From Coxiella endosymbiont of Amblyomma americanum (lineage in GTDB: Bacteria; Pseudomonadota; Gammaproteobacteria; Coxiellales; Coxiellaceae): a stretch of 64,000 nt of DNA. The position numbers and the translations under genes were made by a program. Positions 1-8,386 of the stretch are shown piece after piece. The stretch lies in contig NZ_CP007541.1 in assembly GCF_000815025.1 (NCBI RefSeq), forward strand, positions 248,001 to 312,000, read 5' to 3'. Position 1 is the stretch's first letter; the number at the start of each line of letters is the position of its first letter. A model generated the notes under the pieces. It ran no database searches, was not told the DNA's origin, and saw only the letters and a program-made list of their open reading frames with translations.

Positions 1-385
1 TATGAATATCCACAGGTCGAGAGCCAATGGCACATCCTCCAGGTAAAGAGATTTCAACCTCTCTAAATCGGGTTAATAATGGTCCTAAAATTAATATAGA
101 TGCACGCATTGTTTTCACCAGTTCATAAGAAGTGTCAACATGCTGAATAGATGAACAATCTATTTTTATGCTCATTTGTCGATCGAAAGCAGCAATATGA
201 GCTCCCATATGATTTAATAATTTAATCATAGCGGATACGTCGTTAAGGTGCGGGATGTTGCTTAAAATAACTGGTTTTTCTGTTAACAATGTGGCTGCTA
301 GAATTGGTAGTACGGCATTTTTAGCTCCTGATATCCGAATCACTCCGTTTAAAGGTATACCACCTACAACCACTAATTTATCCAC
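1..385 (-). CDS. murA: UDP-N-acetylglucosamine 1-carboxyvinyltransferase MurA, N-terminal part
   Basis: First committed step of peptidoglycan synthesis in the cytoplasm: transfer of enolpyruvate from PEP to UDP-GlcNAc. Reading the minus strand from a GTG at 385 gives the typical MurA N-terminus, with [17 protein letters not shown] (residues 8-24, including the catalytic-site Lys-Asn), and continues open for about 128 codons to the window edge, so the C-terminal two-thirds lie outside. A weak AGAG precedes the GTG, and no in-frame ATG gives a better start. The gene points away from kdsD across a 619-base gap. Confidence 0.93.
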   Translation of the reverse strand, partial: MDKLVVVGGIPLNGVIRISGAKNAVLPILAATLLTEKPVILSNIPHLNDVSAMIKLLNHMGAHIAAFDRQMSIKIDCSSIQHVDTSYELVKTMRASILILGPLLTRFREVEISLPGGCAIGSRPVDIH

Positions 386-1004
386 AATGGTTTATCTCTA
401 GAATTCTTTATTTCGTCATCAATATCAGAAATTAGAATGCAACGAATTAATATCGCTAACAAATAATCTGCTATTAGGAATCGTTTATATGCTAATAGCA
501 GTAGAAATAACATTTAATCTATGTACACCACACACCATTTGCTGAGACAAAACTACAGAAAAGTATATTTTATCTCCTAAAATTTAAAAATCATAAAGAA
601 CTAATAAGATATATTGGCAGTAGAATAATTCTGTATGAATCTAAAGTATACATATTAAAGTGATTATTTCTCATTACTGTCCCATGCAATGGCATTAATT
701 AATAGTATCTTTATAAAGTTCAAGTCCACACATTAAAACTACCTAATAATCTAAAAAGCACAATAGTTTTAAAGTTGCTATTTTCGTCTTCACATTGCTT
801 TTAAATGTAAGAATCTCAATCTCACACTTCACTTTTAATTGTTTAATTAGTTTTTTATCATCATAGCAATTCTATTATTGATAAGCTACTTGTGTAATGC
901 ACGCATTATAATTTTCATTGTGGTAAAATTTCGTGAAGACTAAAGAAACTCATTATTTATATAACGCGAAAATTTGTATAGAGAAGTTATAATTAGTATT
1001 TATC
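386..1004. other. Gap between murA and kdsD; possible ibaG debris
   Basis: 619 bases separate the divergent murA and kdsD genes. In many gammaproteobacteria ibaG and the mla phospholipid-transport operon lie here. No intact gene is visible. A 31-codon minus-strand stretch at 485-577 reads GDKIYFSVVL then SQQMVCGV, reminiscent of the GD-H-F and QQMVY segments of BolA/IbaG proteins. The rest is AT-rich with no recognisable signal. Promoters for both genes must lie here but none is convincing. Confidence 0.4.
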
Positions 1005-1976
1005 ATGAATGACAATGAGAAATTTTGTACGTTTGGAAAGTCCGTAATTATTACAGAATTACGAGCTATTCGTTCTCTGCAAGAACGTATTAATGAAGCT
1101 TTTTCTACAGCATGTAAAGCTATTTTAGCTTGTGAGGGGAGAGTAGCTGTTTTAGGAATAGGTAAGTCTGGATGTATTGCTAGAAAAATTTCAGCTACTC
1201 TTTCCAGTACGGGTACTCCTTCATTTTACGTTCATCCTGGAGAAGCTAGTCACGGTGATATTGGTATGATTACTACGGAAGATATTGCTCTTGTAATTTC
1301 TTATTCAGGTGAAACTCCTGAAATTATTCATATTCTACCTTTCATTCAAAAGCTGGAAATTCCCATTATTGCTTTTACCGGAAAGCTGAAATCTAATTTA
1401 GCTTGTATCGCCGATATTGTTATTGATGTGAGTGTTAATAAAGAAGCTTGTCCTTTAGGATTAGCGCCTACTTCAAGTACTACAGCAACGTTGATTATGG
1501 GAGATGCTTTAGCAATTACACTCTTTAGAATCTGCGGTTTTACGACGAATGATTTTGCTCGCGTCCATCCTGGAGGTTCATTAGGAAAACGTCTTTTCCT
1601 TAATATTAATAATATTATGCATACTAATGACCGAATACCTTTGGTAAAATCGGATTGTATGTTAGATGAAGCTTTAGTCGAGATTACTAAAAAGAGTTTA
1701 GGTATGACTGCAGTTATTGATGAAAATGGTGATTTAGTGGGAGTTTTTACAGATAATGATTTGCGTAAGACAATAGATAGAGGCTACGATATTCGTCACA
1801 CTCCGATTAAACAAGTAATGTCAAATGGGATTACTATTCATCCAAAACTTTTAGCGACTGAAGCGCTCGGAATAATGCGTAAACATAAAATCAATTCTCT
1901 TGTTGTGGTAGATAACAAGTATCGTCCTGTTGGGGTTGTGAACATGTACGATCTTTTACAAGCTGGGATTATTTAA
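1005..1976 (+). CDS. kdsD: Arabinose-5-phosphate isomerase KdsD
   Basis: Converts ribulose-5-phosphate to arabinose-5-phosphate, the first step towards Kdo for lipopolysaccharide. At 323 aa it is full length. A sugar isomerase (SIS) domain covers about residues 40-175, with the GIGKSG loop at 51-56 and HPGEASHGD near 77-85. Two CBS domains fill about 205-323, beginning near IMHTNDRIPLV. The stop codon is immediately followed by the kdsC ATG, so the two are co-transcribed and probably translationally coupled. This is the first gene of an LPS block running to lptB. Confidence 0.95.
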   Translation: MNDNEKFCTFGKSVIITELRAIRSLQERINEAFSTACKAILACEGRVAVLGIGKSGCIARKISATLSSTGTPSFYVHPGEASHGDIGMITTEDIALVISYSGETPEIIHILPFIQKLEIPIIAFTGKLKSNLACIADIVIDVSVNKEACPLGLAPTSSTTATLIMGDALAITLFRICGFTTNDFARVHPGGSLGKRLFLNINNIMHTNDRIPLVKSDCMLDEALVEITKKSLGMTAVIDENGDLVGVFTDNDLRKTIDRGYDIRHTPIKQVMSNGITIHPKLLATEALGIMRKHKINSLVVVDNKYRPVGVVNMYDLLQAGII

Positions 1977-2480
1977 ATGTGTATGAAAAACATCGTATTA
2001 TCTAATAAATTTCACCAAATTAAACTGCTAATACTAGATGTAGACGGAGTGCTTACAGACGGTAGAGTTTGGTACAGTGCTGATGGAGAGGTATTGCAGG
2101 TATTTTATGTTCAAGATGGATTAGGAATTAAGCGTTTATTGGAAGCAGGTATTGAAGTGGCAATTATAAGCAGTCGAGAAAATCGAGCTGTCTTTCTACG
2201 GGCAAGAGAATTAGGAATTTTACATATTTTTCAAGGTGAACATGATAAGAGTATCCCGTATGAACAATTACTTTTACAATTACATTTAGAAGAAAAAATG
2301 GTTGCTTATGTAGGAGACGATCTGTCTGATTTGCCAGTCATGCAAAGAGTAGGTTTGGCAATAGCGGTTGCAAACGCTGTACCAGAAATTCATGCATTAG
2401 CACATTGGAGTACGAAAAAAATTGGTGGAAGAGGAGCCGTGCGGGAAGTTTGTGATTCAATTGTTTATTGTCATGAATAA
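1977..2480 (+). CDS. kdsC: 3-deoxy-D-manno-octulosonate 8-phosphate phosphatase KdsC
   Basis: HAD-superfamily phosphatase that releases Kdo from Kdo-8-phosphate. At 167 aa it matches the small KdsC family without a cap domain. Motif I is LDVDGVLTDG, with Asp21 as nucleophile and Asp23 as acid/base. Motif IV is YVGDDLSDLP, with Asp114/115/118 binding Mg. Two starts are possible, ATG at 1977 directly abutting the kdsD stop or ATG at 1983. Its 3' end overlaps the lptC start by 8 bases. Confidence 0.94.
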   Translation: MCMKNIVLSNKFHQIKLLILDVDGVLTDGRVWYSADGEVLQVFYVQDGLGIKRLLEAGIEVAIISSRENRAVFLRARELGILHIFQGEHDKSIPYEQLLLQLHLEEKMVAYVGDDLSDLPVMQRVGLAIAVANAVPEIHALAHWSTKKIGGRGAVREVCDSIVYCHE

Positions 2481-3054
2481 ATATATTATGTTAATAATTT
2501 TAATTATCCTCGTCTTTTTTACCACAACACTGACATTATATAATTTTTCTTTTCATAAAAAAAAACCTTCTGTAAAACAATTAAATTACCAACCAGATGT
2601 GTTTATGCGCAAAATCAACTATTGCCAATACGATGATTTTGGTAGACTACGCAGTCATTTGATTTCTTTTTTTATTCTGCATTTTCCTCATAAAAATTCC
2701 TCTTTTTTTATTGCACCTCATTATCTTTTTTATACTAATAAGCACATTTGGGTTATTAACGCTATTTATGGTAAAAGTCAAAATGAAACTTCGGGGGTTT
2801 ATTTATGGAAACACGTAAAGATTTATGAATTATCTCAGACGACAAAGACAAAAACCACTCATAGTAACAGCCAGAATACAACAATTACCACGCAGAATAT
2901 TATGATATTTCCTAGTTGCCTTTTTGCCCGCACGGATCAACTTGTTACTATCGTTCGTCCAAACTTAATAATAAAAGCTACAGGTATGATTATTAATCTC
3001 AAGAATGGAGTAATTAATTTACTCTCAAATACTTGTGGAATTTGGAATTTCTAA
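2473..3054 (+). CDS. lptC: LPS export ABC transporter periplasmic protein LptC
   Basis: Single-pass inner-membrane protein that receives LPS from LptB2FG and passes it to the periplasmic bridge. An open frame exists from 2422, but the ATG at 2473 overlapping the kdsC stop gives the expected start MNKYIMLIILIILVFF, an N-terminal membrane anchor. The remaining ~165 aa form a complete LptC beta-jellyroll sequence, with PDVFMRKINYCQYDDFGRL early and the TDQLVTIV/ IKATGM / LKNGVINLLS C-terminal pattern. The partner lptA, normally next, is not present between lptC and lptB. Confidence 0.9.
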   Translation: MNKYIMLIILIILVFFTTTLTLYNFSFHKKKPSVKQLNYQPDVFMRKINYCQYDDFGRLRSHLISFFILHFPHKNSSFFIAPHYLFYTNKHIWVINAIYGKSQNETSGVYLWKHVKIYELSQTTKTKTTHSNSQNTTITTQNIMIFPSCLFARTDQLVTIVRPNLIIKATGMIINLKNGVINLLSNTCGIWNF

Positions 3055-3103
3055 TGAGCAATTGTAATACTTTTGCAGAATCTGAGTCAATAGCAATAAT
3101 TAT

Positions 3104-3826
3104 ATGTCTATCTTAAGTGCTAAACGGCTACAAAAAAAGTATAAATCTCGTTGGATTGTGAAAAATGTTTCTCTATCTATTGGTAATGAAATTGTAGGAT
3201 TACTAGGACCAAATGGAGCGGGCAAAACGACTAGTTTTTACATCATACTAGGTCTTGTTGTTCCAGACAGCGGGGAAGTGTTTTTAGATAAAAGAAATAT
3301 TAGTTTTTATCCTATGCATAAAAGAGCTCGGCTGGGTGTTGGTTATTTACCTCAAGAAACTTCTATATTTAGAAAATTGTCAGTGACTAATAATATCATG
3401 GCTATACTGGAACTTCGTAAGGATTTATCTAAAAAACAATGTAAAAATCAATGCGAGGCTTTATTGAAAGAATTTCATATTAGACACTTACGAGATATCC
3501 CAGGATATAAATTATCAGGTGGGGAAAGGCGTCGTGTAGAGATCGCTAGGGCTTTGACTATGAATCCTAAATTTATTTTACTTGATGAACCTTTTTCTGG
3601 TATTGATCCAATGTCCATAATTGATATTAAAAAGATTATAATTCACTTACGAAAAAAAGGAATTGGAATTCTAATTACGGATCATAATGTTCGAGAAACT
3701 TTAGATATTTGTGATCGTGCTTATGTAGTTAATGCAGGATGTATCATTGCTACAGGAGAGCCAAAAGAAATATTAAACAACCGAAGCGTACGTGAGATTT
3801 ATTTAGGAAATGAATTTAATTTGTAA
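3104..3826 (+). CDS. lptB: LPS export ABC transporter ATP-binding protein LptB
   Basis: Cytoplasmic ATPase of the LptB2FG transporter that extracts LPS from the inner membrane. 240 aa, full length. Walker [10 protein letters not shown] at 35-43, Q-loop in YLPQETS (81-87), signature LSGGERRR at 137-144, Walker B FILLDEP at 157-163, and a switch His in ITDHNVRET. It follows lptC after only 49 bases, whereas the usual order has lptA between them. Downstream rpoN and hpf, common neighbours in gammaproteobacteria, are absent as intact genes. Confidence 0.95.
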   Translation: MSILSAKRLQKKYKSRWIVKNVSLSIGNEIVGLLGPNGAGKTTSFYIILGLVVPDSGEVFLDKRNISFYPMHKRARLGVGYLPQETSIFRKLSVTNNIMAILELRKDLSKKQCKNQCEALLKEFHIRHLRDIPGYKLSGGERRRVEIARALTMNPKFILLDEPFSGIDPMSIIDIKKIIIHLRKKGIGILITDHNVRETLDICDRAYVVNAGCIIATGEPKEILNNRSVREIYLGNEFNL

Positions 3827-4122
3827 GTAGGGAATTTTGTATAATGATTTAAAAAAGAAGTATAGAAATTAAATTAACGATTTGTATTTTGGGTATTAAA
3901 TTTTCATTTTTAATATGTTTTCTGAAAAATTAGGCTTCTTAATGTCTTCTAAAGATTAGTTAACGCATATTTTTCACTATTTATTAAAATTCATTGAATT
4001 AGCAGTGGACATCAATTAACGTTTAGATAAACGAGATTTGCAGAGTACTGCCATTATAATTATAAGAAAGTAATAGTGTATAAAATAGCGTTGCACTTGC
4101 GGTATTTATTTAGTAAGAAACC
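3827..4122. other. Gap where rpoN/hpf usually lie; possible hpf remnant
   Basis: 296 bases between lptB and hprK. In related gammaproteobacteria this position holds rpoN and hpf. No intact gene is present. On the plus strand at about 3991-4070 one frame reads ISSGHQLTFR, a stop, then TRFAEYCHYNYKK. This resembles the start of ribosome hibernation factors (SGH-I/L-T ... ALR-Y) and could be an hpf relic. The resemblance is short and judged by eye. Confidence 0.3.
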
Positions 4123-4623
4123 ATGAAAAAAGATATTGCAGGGCATATAGATCATATTACTTTGCACGCCAATTTTCTCGTCATTAAAAAATTGGGCGTG
4201 CTTATTATGGGCGATCACGCTATTGGAAAAAGCGAATTAACTTTGTCTTTATTAGATCGTGGACATCAAATGGTTTGCGATGATGCGGTAGATATTAGCC
4301 GTCAAAATAACCAATTAATAGGTAGTTGTCCCTCTGTTACCTACGGGCATGTATTGATTGCAGGTATCGGTATAATCGATATACCAAGCCTTTTTGGATT
4401 AAGCGCTGTCGTCTCTCAACACAAGATTAATTTAATAATTACACTCACTGGATGCAAGGAGAAATACACAATTACAGATCCACTAAATCCGATTTCACTC
4501 AAAGAAAAAATTTTAGGAATTACAATTCCTAAAATTATATTTCCTATTCATTCTAGAAGAAACGTACCCCTTCTAATTGAAACACTTATACATAATCAGG
4601 GTTTGAAAAAATTTAATTGTTAA
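4123..4623 (+). CDS. hprK: HPr kinase/phosphorylase, catalytic-domain-only form
   Basis: Phosphorylates (and dephosphorylates) HPr on a serine in response to metabolites. At 166 aa it holds only the C-terminal kinase domain; the ~130-residue N-terminal domain of classical ~310-aa HprK is missing, as in the short alphaproteobacterial type. The P-loop GDHAIGKS is at 30-37, the metal-binding DDAVDI near 52-57, and the GIGIIDIPSLFG signature near 82-93. Its last codons overlap an alternative upstream start of the HPr gene, so the kinase and its substrate form one operon. Whether the short form is ancestral or a truncation cannot be told from the window. Confidence 0.88.
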   Translation: MKKDIAGHIDHITLHANFLVIKKLGVLIMGDHAIGKSELTLSLLDRGHQMVCDDAVDISRQNNQLIGSCPSVTYGHVLIAGIGIIDIPSLFGLSAVVSQHKINLIITLTGCKEKYTITDPLNPISLKEKILGITIPKIIFPIHSRRNVPLLIETLIHNQGLKKFNC

Positions 4624-4640
4624 AACACGAGAAAAATTTT

Positions 4641-4910
4641 ATGATTCGAAAAAAGCTAAAAATTATCAATAAACTTGGTTTACACGCTAGAGCTGCCATA
4701 AAGCTTACTAATGTTGCGTCTCGTTATCAAAGCACTATTCTTGTACACTATAATAATCGTCTAGTTAATGCTAAAAGTCTTATGTGTCTTATGGTTCTTG
4801 CTATCAATTGCGGCTCTGAAATTGAGTTAGTTGTCACAGGTGATGATGAGAAAGAAGCCACAACAGCAATTAGAAAATTAATTAGTAATAGATTTAGTGA
4901 AGAAGAGTAA
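4641..4910 (+). CDS. Phosphocarrier protein HPr (PTS)
   Basis: Small phosphocarrier, 89 aa from the ATG at 4641, which has a GAG ribosome-binding core 8 bases upstream; a TTG eight codons earlier is less likely. The EI-phosphorylated His15 lies in LGLHARAA and the HprK target Ser46 in NAKSLMCLM, so both phosphorylation sites are kept. Location beside hprK and the lpt cluster matches the regulatory (nitrogen-type) PTS of proteobacteria rather than sugar import. No EI, EIIA or permease genes are seen in the window. Naming it ptsH or ptsO/npr is not decidable here. Confidence 0.92.
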   Translation: MIRKKLKIINKLGLHARAAIKLTNVASRYQSTILVHYNNRLVNAKSLMCLMVLAINCGSEIELVVTGDDEKEATTAIRKLISNRFSEEE

Positions 4911-5310
4911 AACTTATTTCTTCATTTTTCTCTACCCGAAACGATTATCATTGCTCTATATCGGGAAAATAATTCTCTGTTGACAAATTATAATATAATG
5001 TAGCGAATTAATATTCCATTTCGCATAATCTATCCCTTTTAAGTTTTAACACCATGCTTTTTGTTAAAAGGCATACTATCAATCTTTCCCAAGAGATGTG
5101 GTTTTTGATACACAGTGTTATTATTCAGAAAATATTTCTTAATTTACATAAAAATAATTGGATTAACGTGTGGTTATTTTAGCTCTTAATTGATAAATTA
5201 TTTTTTTTACTACACGGTTGAGGAGCAAGGAGTTTAATTGGCAATAATTTATCAGGATTGGCACTATACTACGTTGTATCTATCCATGCTGCTCGGCGAC
5301 TAAATTATAA

Positions 5311-5334
5311 CTTCTACTATGGTTATAGTAGAAG
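5311..5334. repeat. Perfect 10-bp inverted repeat with 4-base loop
   Basis: Left arm CTTCTACTAT at 5311-5320, loop GGTT, right arm ATAGTAGAAG at 5325-5334. It has no T-run on either side, so it is not a standard terminator. It lies 27 bases from a second, stronger hairpin and may be part of the same transcript end or of an unannotated small RNA. Confidence 0.6.
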
Positions 5335-5361
5335 GGCAGTAACTTAAAAAATCTATGAGAA

Positions 5362-5392
5362 TTCGCATAAATTTTTTTAGAATTTATGCGAA
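5362..5392 (-). terminator. Probable rho-independent terminator of the lon-side transcript
   Basis: Perfect 12-bp inverted repeat: TTCGCATAAATT at 5362-5373 and AATTTATGCGAA at 5381-5392, with a 7-base loop. Read on the minus strand it starts about 20 bases after the last stop of the decayed ORF and is followed after roughly a dozen bases by ATTTTTT. That suits a terminator for transcription coming from clpP-clpX-lon and the dead gene. The plus-strand side has no T-run. The distance of the T-run from the stem makes this moderate, not strong. Confidence 0.45.
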
Positions 5393-5411
5393 CTTATCGC
5401 AACACTATCTA

Positions 5412-5738
5412 TCAAATTTTGATGGAGTCGTAATTCAACATTTGCGCTAATGTTTCACACTCCGTAGCCAGTTTAGTTGATTTTTTAGGAGTAATTACCC
5501 ACGAATAGAACAATTTAGTTGGGATAATTAATAGCTATTTCTTCGAAACTTGCTAACCCGACAAACCAGGATCTCTTTTTTGAGTAAGCTGAGCAATGAG
5601 TGCGCGACGCTTCATTAAAAAGCAAAACGTTGCTTCAAAAGATAAGTTAGAAAAGTGTGGCGTAACTTTCAGCGCACTGTTGATGAAAAATTGTAATAAC
5701 TAAAGAGCTTTTTGGTTATGTTCAGCAATTTCTTTCAT
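5412..5738 (-). pseudogene. Decayed ORF of unknown function downstream of lon
   Basis: Reading the minus strand from ATG at 5738 gives MKEIAEHNQKAL, an in-frame TAG, then a long open stretch in the same frame (NSALKVTPHFSNLSFEAT ... MKRRALIAQLTQKRDPG) to a TAG at 5553. The sense continues after one frame change (LASFEEIAINYPN) and a second (LFYSWVITPKK ... LAQMLNYDSIKI) to TGA at 5412. One in-frame stop plus two frameshifts joining coherent hydrophilic segments is what a recently broken ~110-codon gene looks like. I do not recognise the family. It may extend upstream towards 5865. Confidence 0.55.
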
Positions 5739-5883
5739 TCTCTATTCTCATTGAGAAACCAGTTTCTGTATCAGAATCAATGCCGATCCGATGATGCACT
5801 CTTTTCACACAATTTATAAAGACGTAGCATATTAGAATTTGTAGTTTTTGAATCTTTTTATTCATAAGCATGCACACATGTAA

Positions 5884-8364
5884 TCAATGTGTGCAAGTTC
5901 GGCGATCCTCTTCTTTACTGGTTTTATTTGATGTTTTTAAAGTAGAATGAAAAGGATGTTCTTCTGGTATACGCATCAATGCCAATTCAAATACTTGATC
6001 AATCCATTTTACAGGAAGGATTTTTAGACCGTGAGTAACGATTGTTGAAATCTCTTTTAAATCTCGTTTATTATCTTCAGGAAGAATTACACGCTTTATA
6101 TTGCCTCGCAACGCAGCTAATAATTTTTCCTTAAGCCCTCCAATTGGAAGCACTTCACCACGTAAAGTAATTTCACCAGTCATGGCCACATCGGCCCGTA
6201 CAGGAATTTTGGTGACTGCTGAAATTAAAGCTATACACATTCCAATACCAGCACTTGGACCATCTTTTGGCGTTGCGCCTTGTGGTACATGAATATGAAA
6301 ATCATGAGATTGAAAGTAATCATTTGGAATACCCAATTTTATTGATCGGCTTCGTACTACTGTGGTAGCGGCATGAATAGACTCCTGCATAATACTGCCT
6401 AAACGTCCAGTATGTAAGAATTTACCTTTTCCAGGCATGACTTGAGCTTCAATTGTTAAAAGCTCACCTCCAAATTCCGTCCAGGCTAAACCGGTTACCT
6501 GTCCAATTTGATCTGCTTCTTCAGCTAATCCAAAACGATAACGTTTTATACCTAAATATCCCTCTAAATTTCGGACACTGATTCGACGTTGTTTACTCAA
6601 TGTTTCTTTTTTACCTATTTTTCTTTGCTTAATACTAAGCGCTACTTTTTCTTGTGCTATTAAAATTTCTTTAACAACTTTGCGACACAATTTAGCAATT
6701 TCTCTTTCTAAAGCCCTTACTCCAGCCTCCCGTGTATAATAACGAATAATTTCATACGTTGCGTCATCAGAAATAAGCATTTCTCTTTCCTTTAAACCTG
6801 CCAACTTAATCTGACGTGGTATTAAATAACGTTTCGCAATATTTAATTTTTCTTTTTCCGTATAACCTGCTAATCGAATAACCTCCATTCTGTCTAGCAA
6901 TGGTAATGGAATGTTAAGAGAATTTGCCGTAGCAATAAACATTACATCAGAAAGATCATAATCCACTTCTAGATAATGGTCACTAAAAGCATGATTTTGT
7001 TCTGGGTCTAGTACTTCTAAAAGGGCTGAAGCGGGATCACCCCTAAAATCTGCTGCCATTTTATCTACTTCATCTAACATAAAAAGAGGATTATGCACAC
7101 CGGATTTCGCTATCTTTTGAATAATTTTTCCAGGAAGTGCGCCAATGTACGTTCGCCGATGACCTCTAATTTCAGCTTCGTCTCGAATACCCCCTAAAGA
7201 AACACGAATAAACTTGCGACCTGTCGCATTTGCAATCGATTGACCTAATGAAGTTTTTCCTACTCCAGAAGGTCCTACTAAGCACAAAATCGGTCCCTTT
7301 AATTTTCTTACACGTTGTTGCACAGCTAAATATTCCAAAATTCGTTCTTTTACTTCTTCCAATCCATAATGATCCATTTCTAGGATTTCTTTGGCAAGCT
7401 TTAAATTTTTACTGATTCTGGCGCGCTTCTTCCACGGAACCTGTATTAACCAATCTAAATAATTGCGGCTAACCGTTGCTTCTGCCGACATCGGTGGCAT
7501 CATTTTTAATTTATTCAGTTCAGCTAATGCTTTTTCTTTAGCTTCTAAAGACATACCAGCTTTTTTAATTTTTTCAAGTAATTGATGTTGTTCACTGATA
7601 GGACCACCTTCTTCTAATTCACCTAATTCTTGTTGAATAGCCTTTATTTTTTCGCTCAAATAATATTGACGCTGACTTTTTTCTACCTGTTGATGCACTC
7701 GACCTTGAACTCTTTTTTCGACTTCAACTAAATCCACTTCTTGGGCCAACACTTTCTGCAGCACTTCTAGTCGTTCTTTAATAGGAAGCGTTACAAGAAT
7801 CTTTTGACGAGAGTCTAATTTAATAGTTATATGAGCTGCAATACTATCAGCCAACCGCCCTGGATCATCAATATTTAACAGAGAAGGCAACAATTCCTGA
7901 GGAATTTTTTTGTTCATTTTGATTAATTGCTCAAACTGGTTGAGGACAGAACGAATCAGTACTTGCATCTCTATTTTGTCTCCTTTTTCTACCTCCGTTT
8001 CCTCTAAAATTTTAACTTCTGCTTGCAGATGCGTTTCTTTTTTGTCTAGATGAATTAGCTCAGCTCTTGCTAATCCTTCCACTAGCACCTTAACAGTGCC
8101 ATCCGGTAATCGTAATAGTTGCAAAACAGTAGCAATAGTCCCGATTTCGTAAAGATCTTTTTGTTCAGGAGAATCATTATTAGCATCTTTTTGTGCGACA
8201 AGGAAAACTTGTTTATTTGTCGACGGCATAGCTACTTCTAATGCTCCAACCGATTCAGAGCGTCCTACAAATAAAGGAATTACCATATGTGGAAATACCA
8301 CTACATCCCGTAATGGCAATAACGGTAGCGCTAATTTTTCTTCGTGAGCTTTTACTTCTGTCAT
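5884..8364 (-). CDS. lon: ATP-dependent protease Lon
   Basis: Cytosolic AAA+ serine protease degrading misfolded and regulatory proteins. 826 aa, slightly longer than the E. coli enzyme. The N-terminal substrate-recognition domain covers about 1-300. Walker A GPSGVGKT is at 364-371 and Walker B FMLDEVDK near 428-435. The proteolytic dyad is Ser704 (PKDGPSAG) and Lys747 (GGLKEKLL), the expected 43 residues apart. The C-terminal tail is basic and acidic and not conserved. Last gene of the clpP-clpX-lon operon, 22 bases after clpX. Confidence 0.97.
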   Translation of the reverse strand: MTEVKAHEEKLALPLLPLRDVVVFPHMVIPLFVGRSESVGALEVAMPSTNKQVFLVAQKDANNDSPEQKDLYEIGTIATVLQLLRLPDGTVKVLVEGLARAELIHLDKKETHLQAEVKILEETEVEKGDKIEMQVLIRSVLNQFEQLIKMNKKIPQELLPSLLNIDDPGRLADSIAAHITIKLDSRQKILVTLPIKERLEVLQKVLAQEVDLVEVEKRVQGRVHQQVEKSQRQYYLSEKIKAIQQELGELEEGGPISEQHQLLEKIKKAGMSLEAKEKALAELNKLKMMPPMSAEATVSRNYLDWLIQVPWKKRARISKNLKLAKEILEMDHYGLEEVKERILEYLAVQQRVRKLKGPILCLVGPSGVGKTSLGQSIANATGRKFIRVSLGGIRDEAEIRGHRRTYIGALPGKIIQKIAKSGVHNPLFMLDEVDKMAADFRGDPASALLEVLDPEQNHAFSDHYLEVDYDLSDVMFIATANSLNIPLPLLDRMEVIRLAGYTEKEKLNIAKRYLIPRQIKLAGLKEREMLISDDATYEIIRYYTREAGVRALEREIAKLCRKVVKEILIAQEKVALSIKQRKIGKKETLSKQRRISVRNLEGYLGIKRYRFGLAEEADQIGQVTGLAWTEFGGELLTIEAQVMPGKGKFLHTGRLGSIMQESIHAATTVVRSRSIKLGIPNDYFQSHDFHIHVPQGATPKDGPSAGIGMCIALISAVTKIPVRADVAMTGEITLRGEVLPIGGLKEKLLAALRGNIKRVILPEDNKRDLKEISTIVTHGLKILPVKWIDQVFELALMRIPEEHPFHSTLKTSNKTSKEEDRRTCTH

Positions 8365-8386
8365 TGCTGTATTTCAAACCTTATAT

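Larger units (their letters stand above)
4911..5883. other. Long gap between HPr and lon genes
   Basis: 973 bases, the longest non-coding stretch of the window. It contains a decayed minus-strand ORF (5412-5738), two near-perfect hairpins (5311-5334 and 5362-5392) and a 47-codon minus-strand reading frame (5722-5865) that may be part of the same dead gene. hupB, which follows lon in many gammaproteobacteria, is not recognisable. 4911-5300 shows no feature I can support. Confidence 0.6.

Noticed and set aside
4980-4999. TTGACA followed by TATAAT-like repeats as a promoter
   Set aside because: The TATAAT copies are 3 and 8 bases from TTGACA, not 16-18, and no gene follows on the plus strand for about 10 kb apart from decayed or antisense sequence.
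5596-5703. 36-codon plus-strand frame MSARRFIKKQN...
   Set aside because: It is antisense to the coherent minus-strand pseudogene and its composition follows from that sequence.
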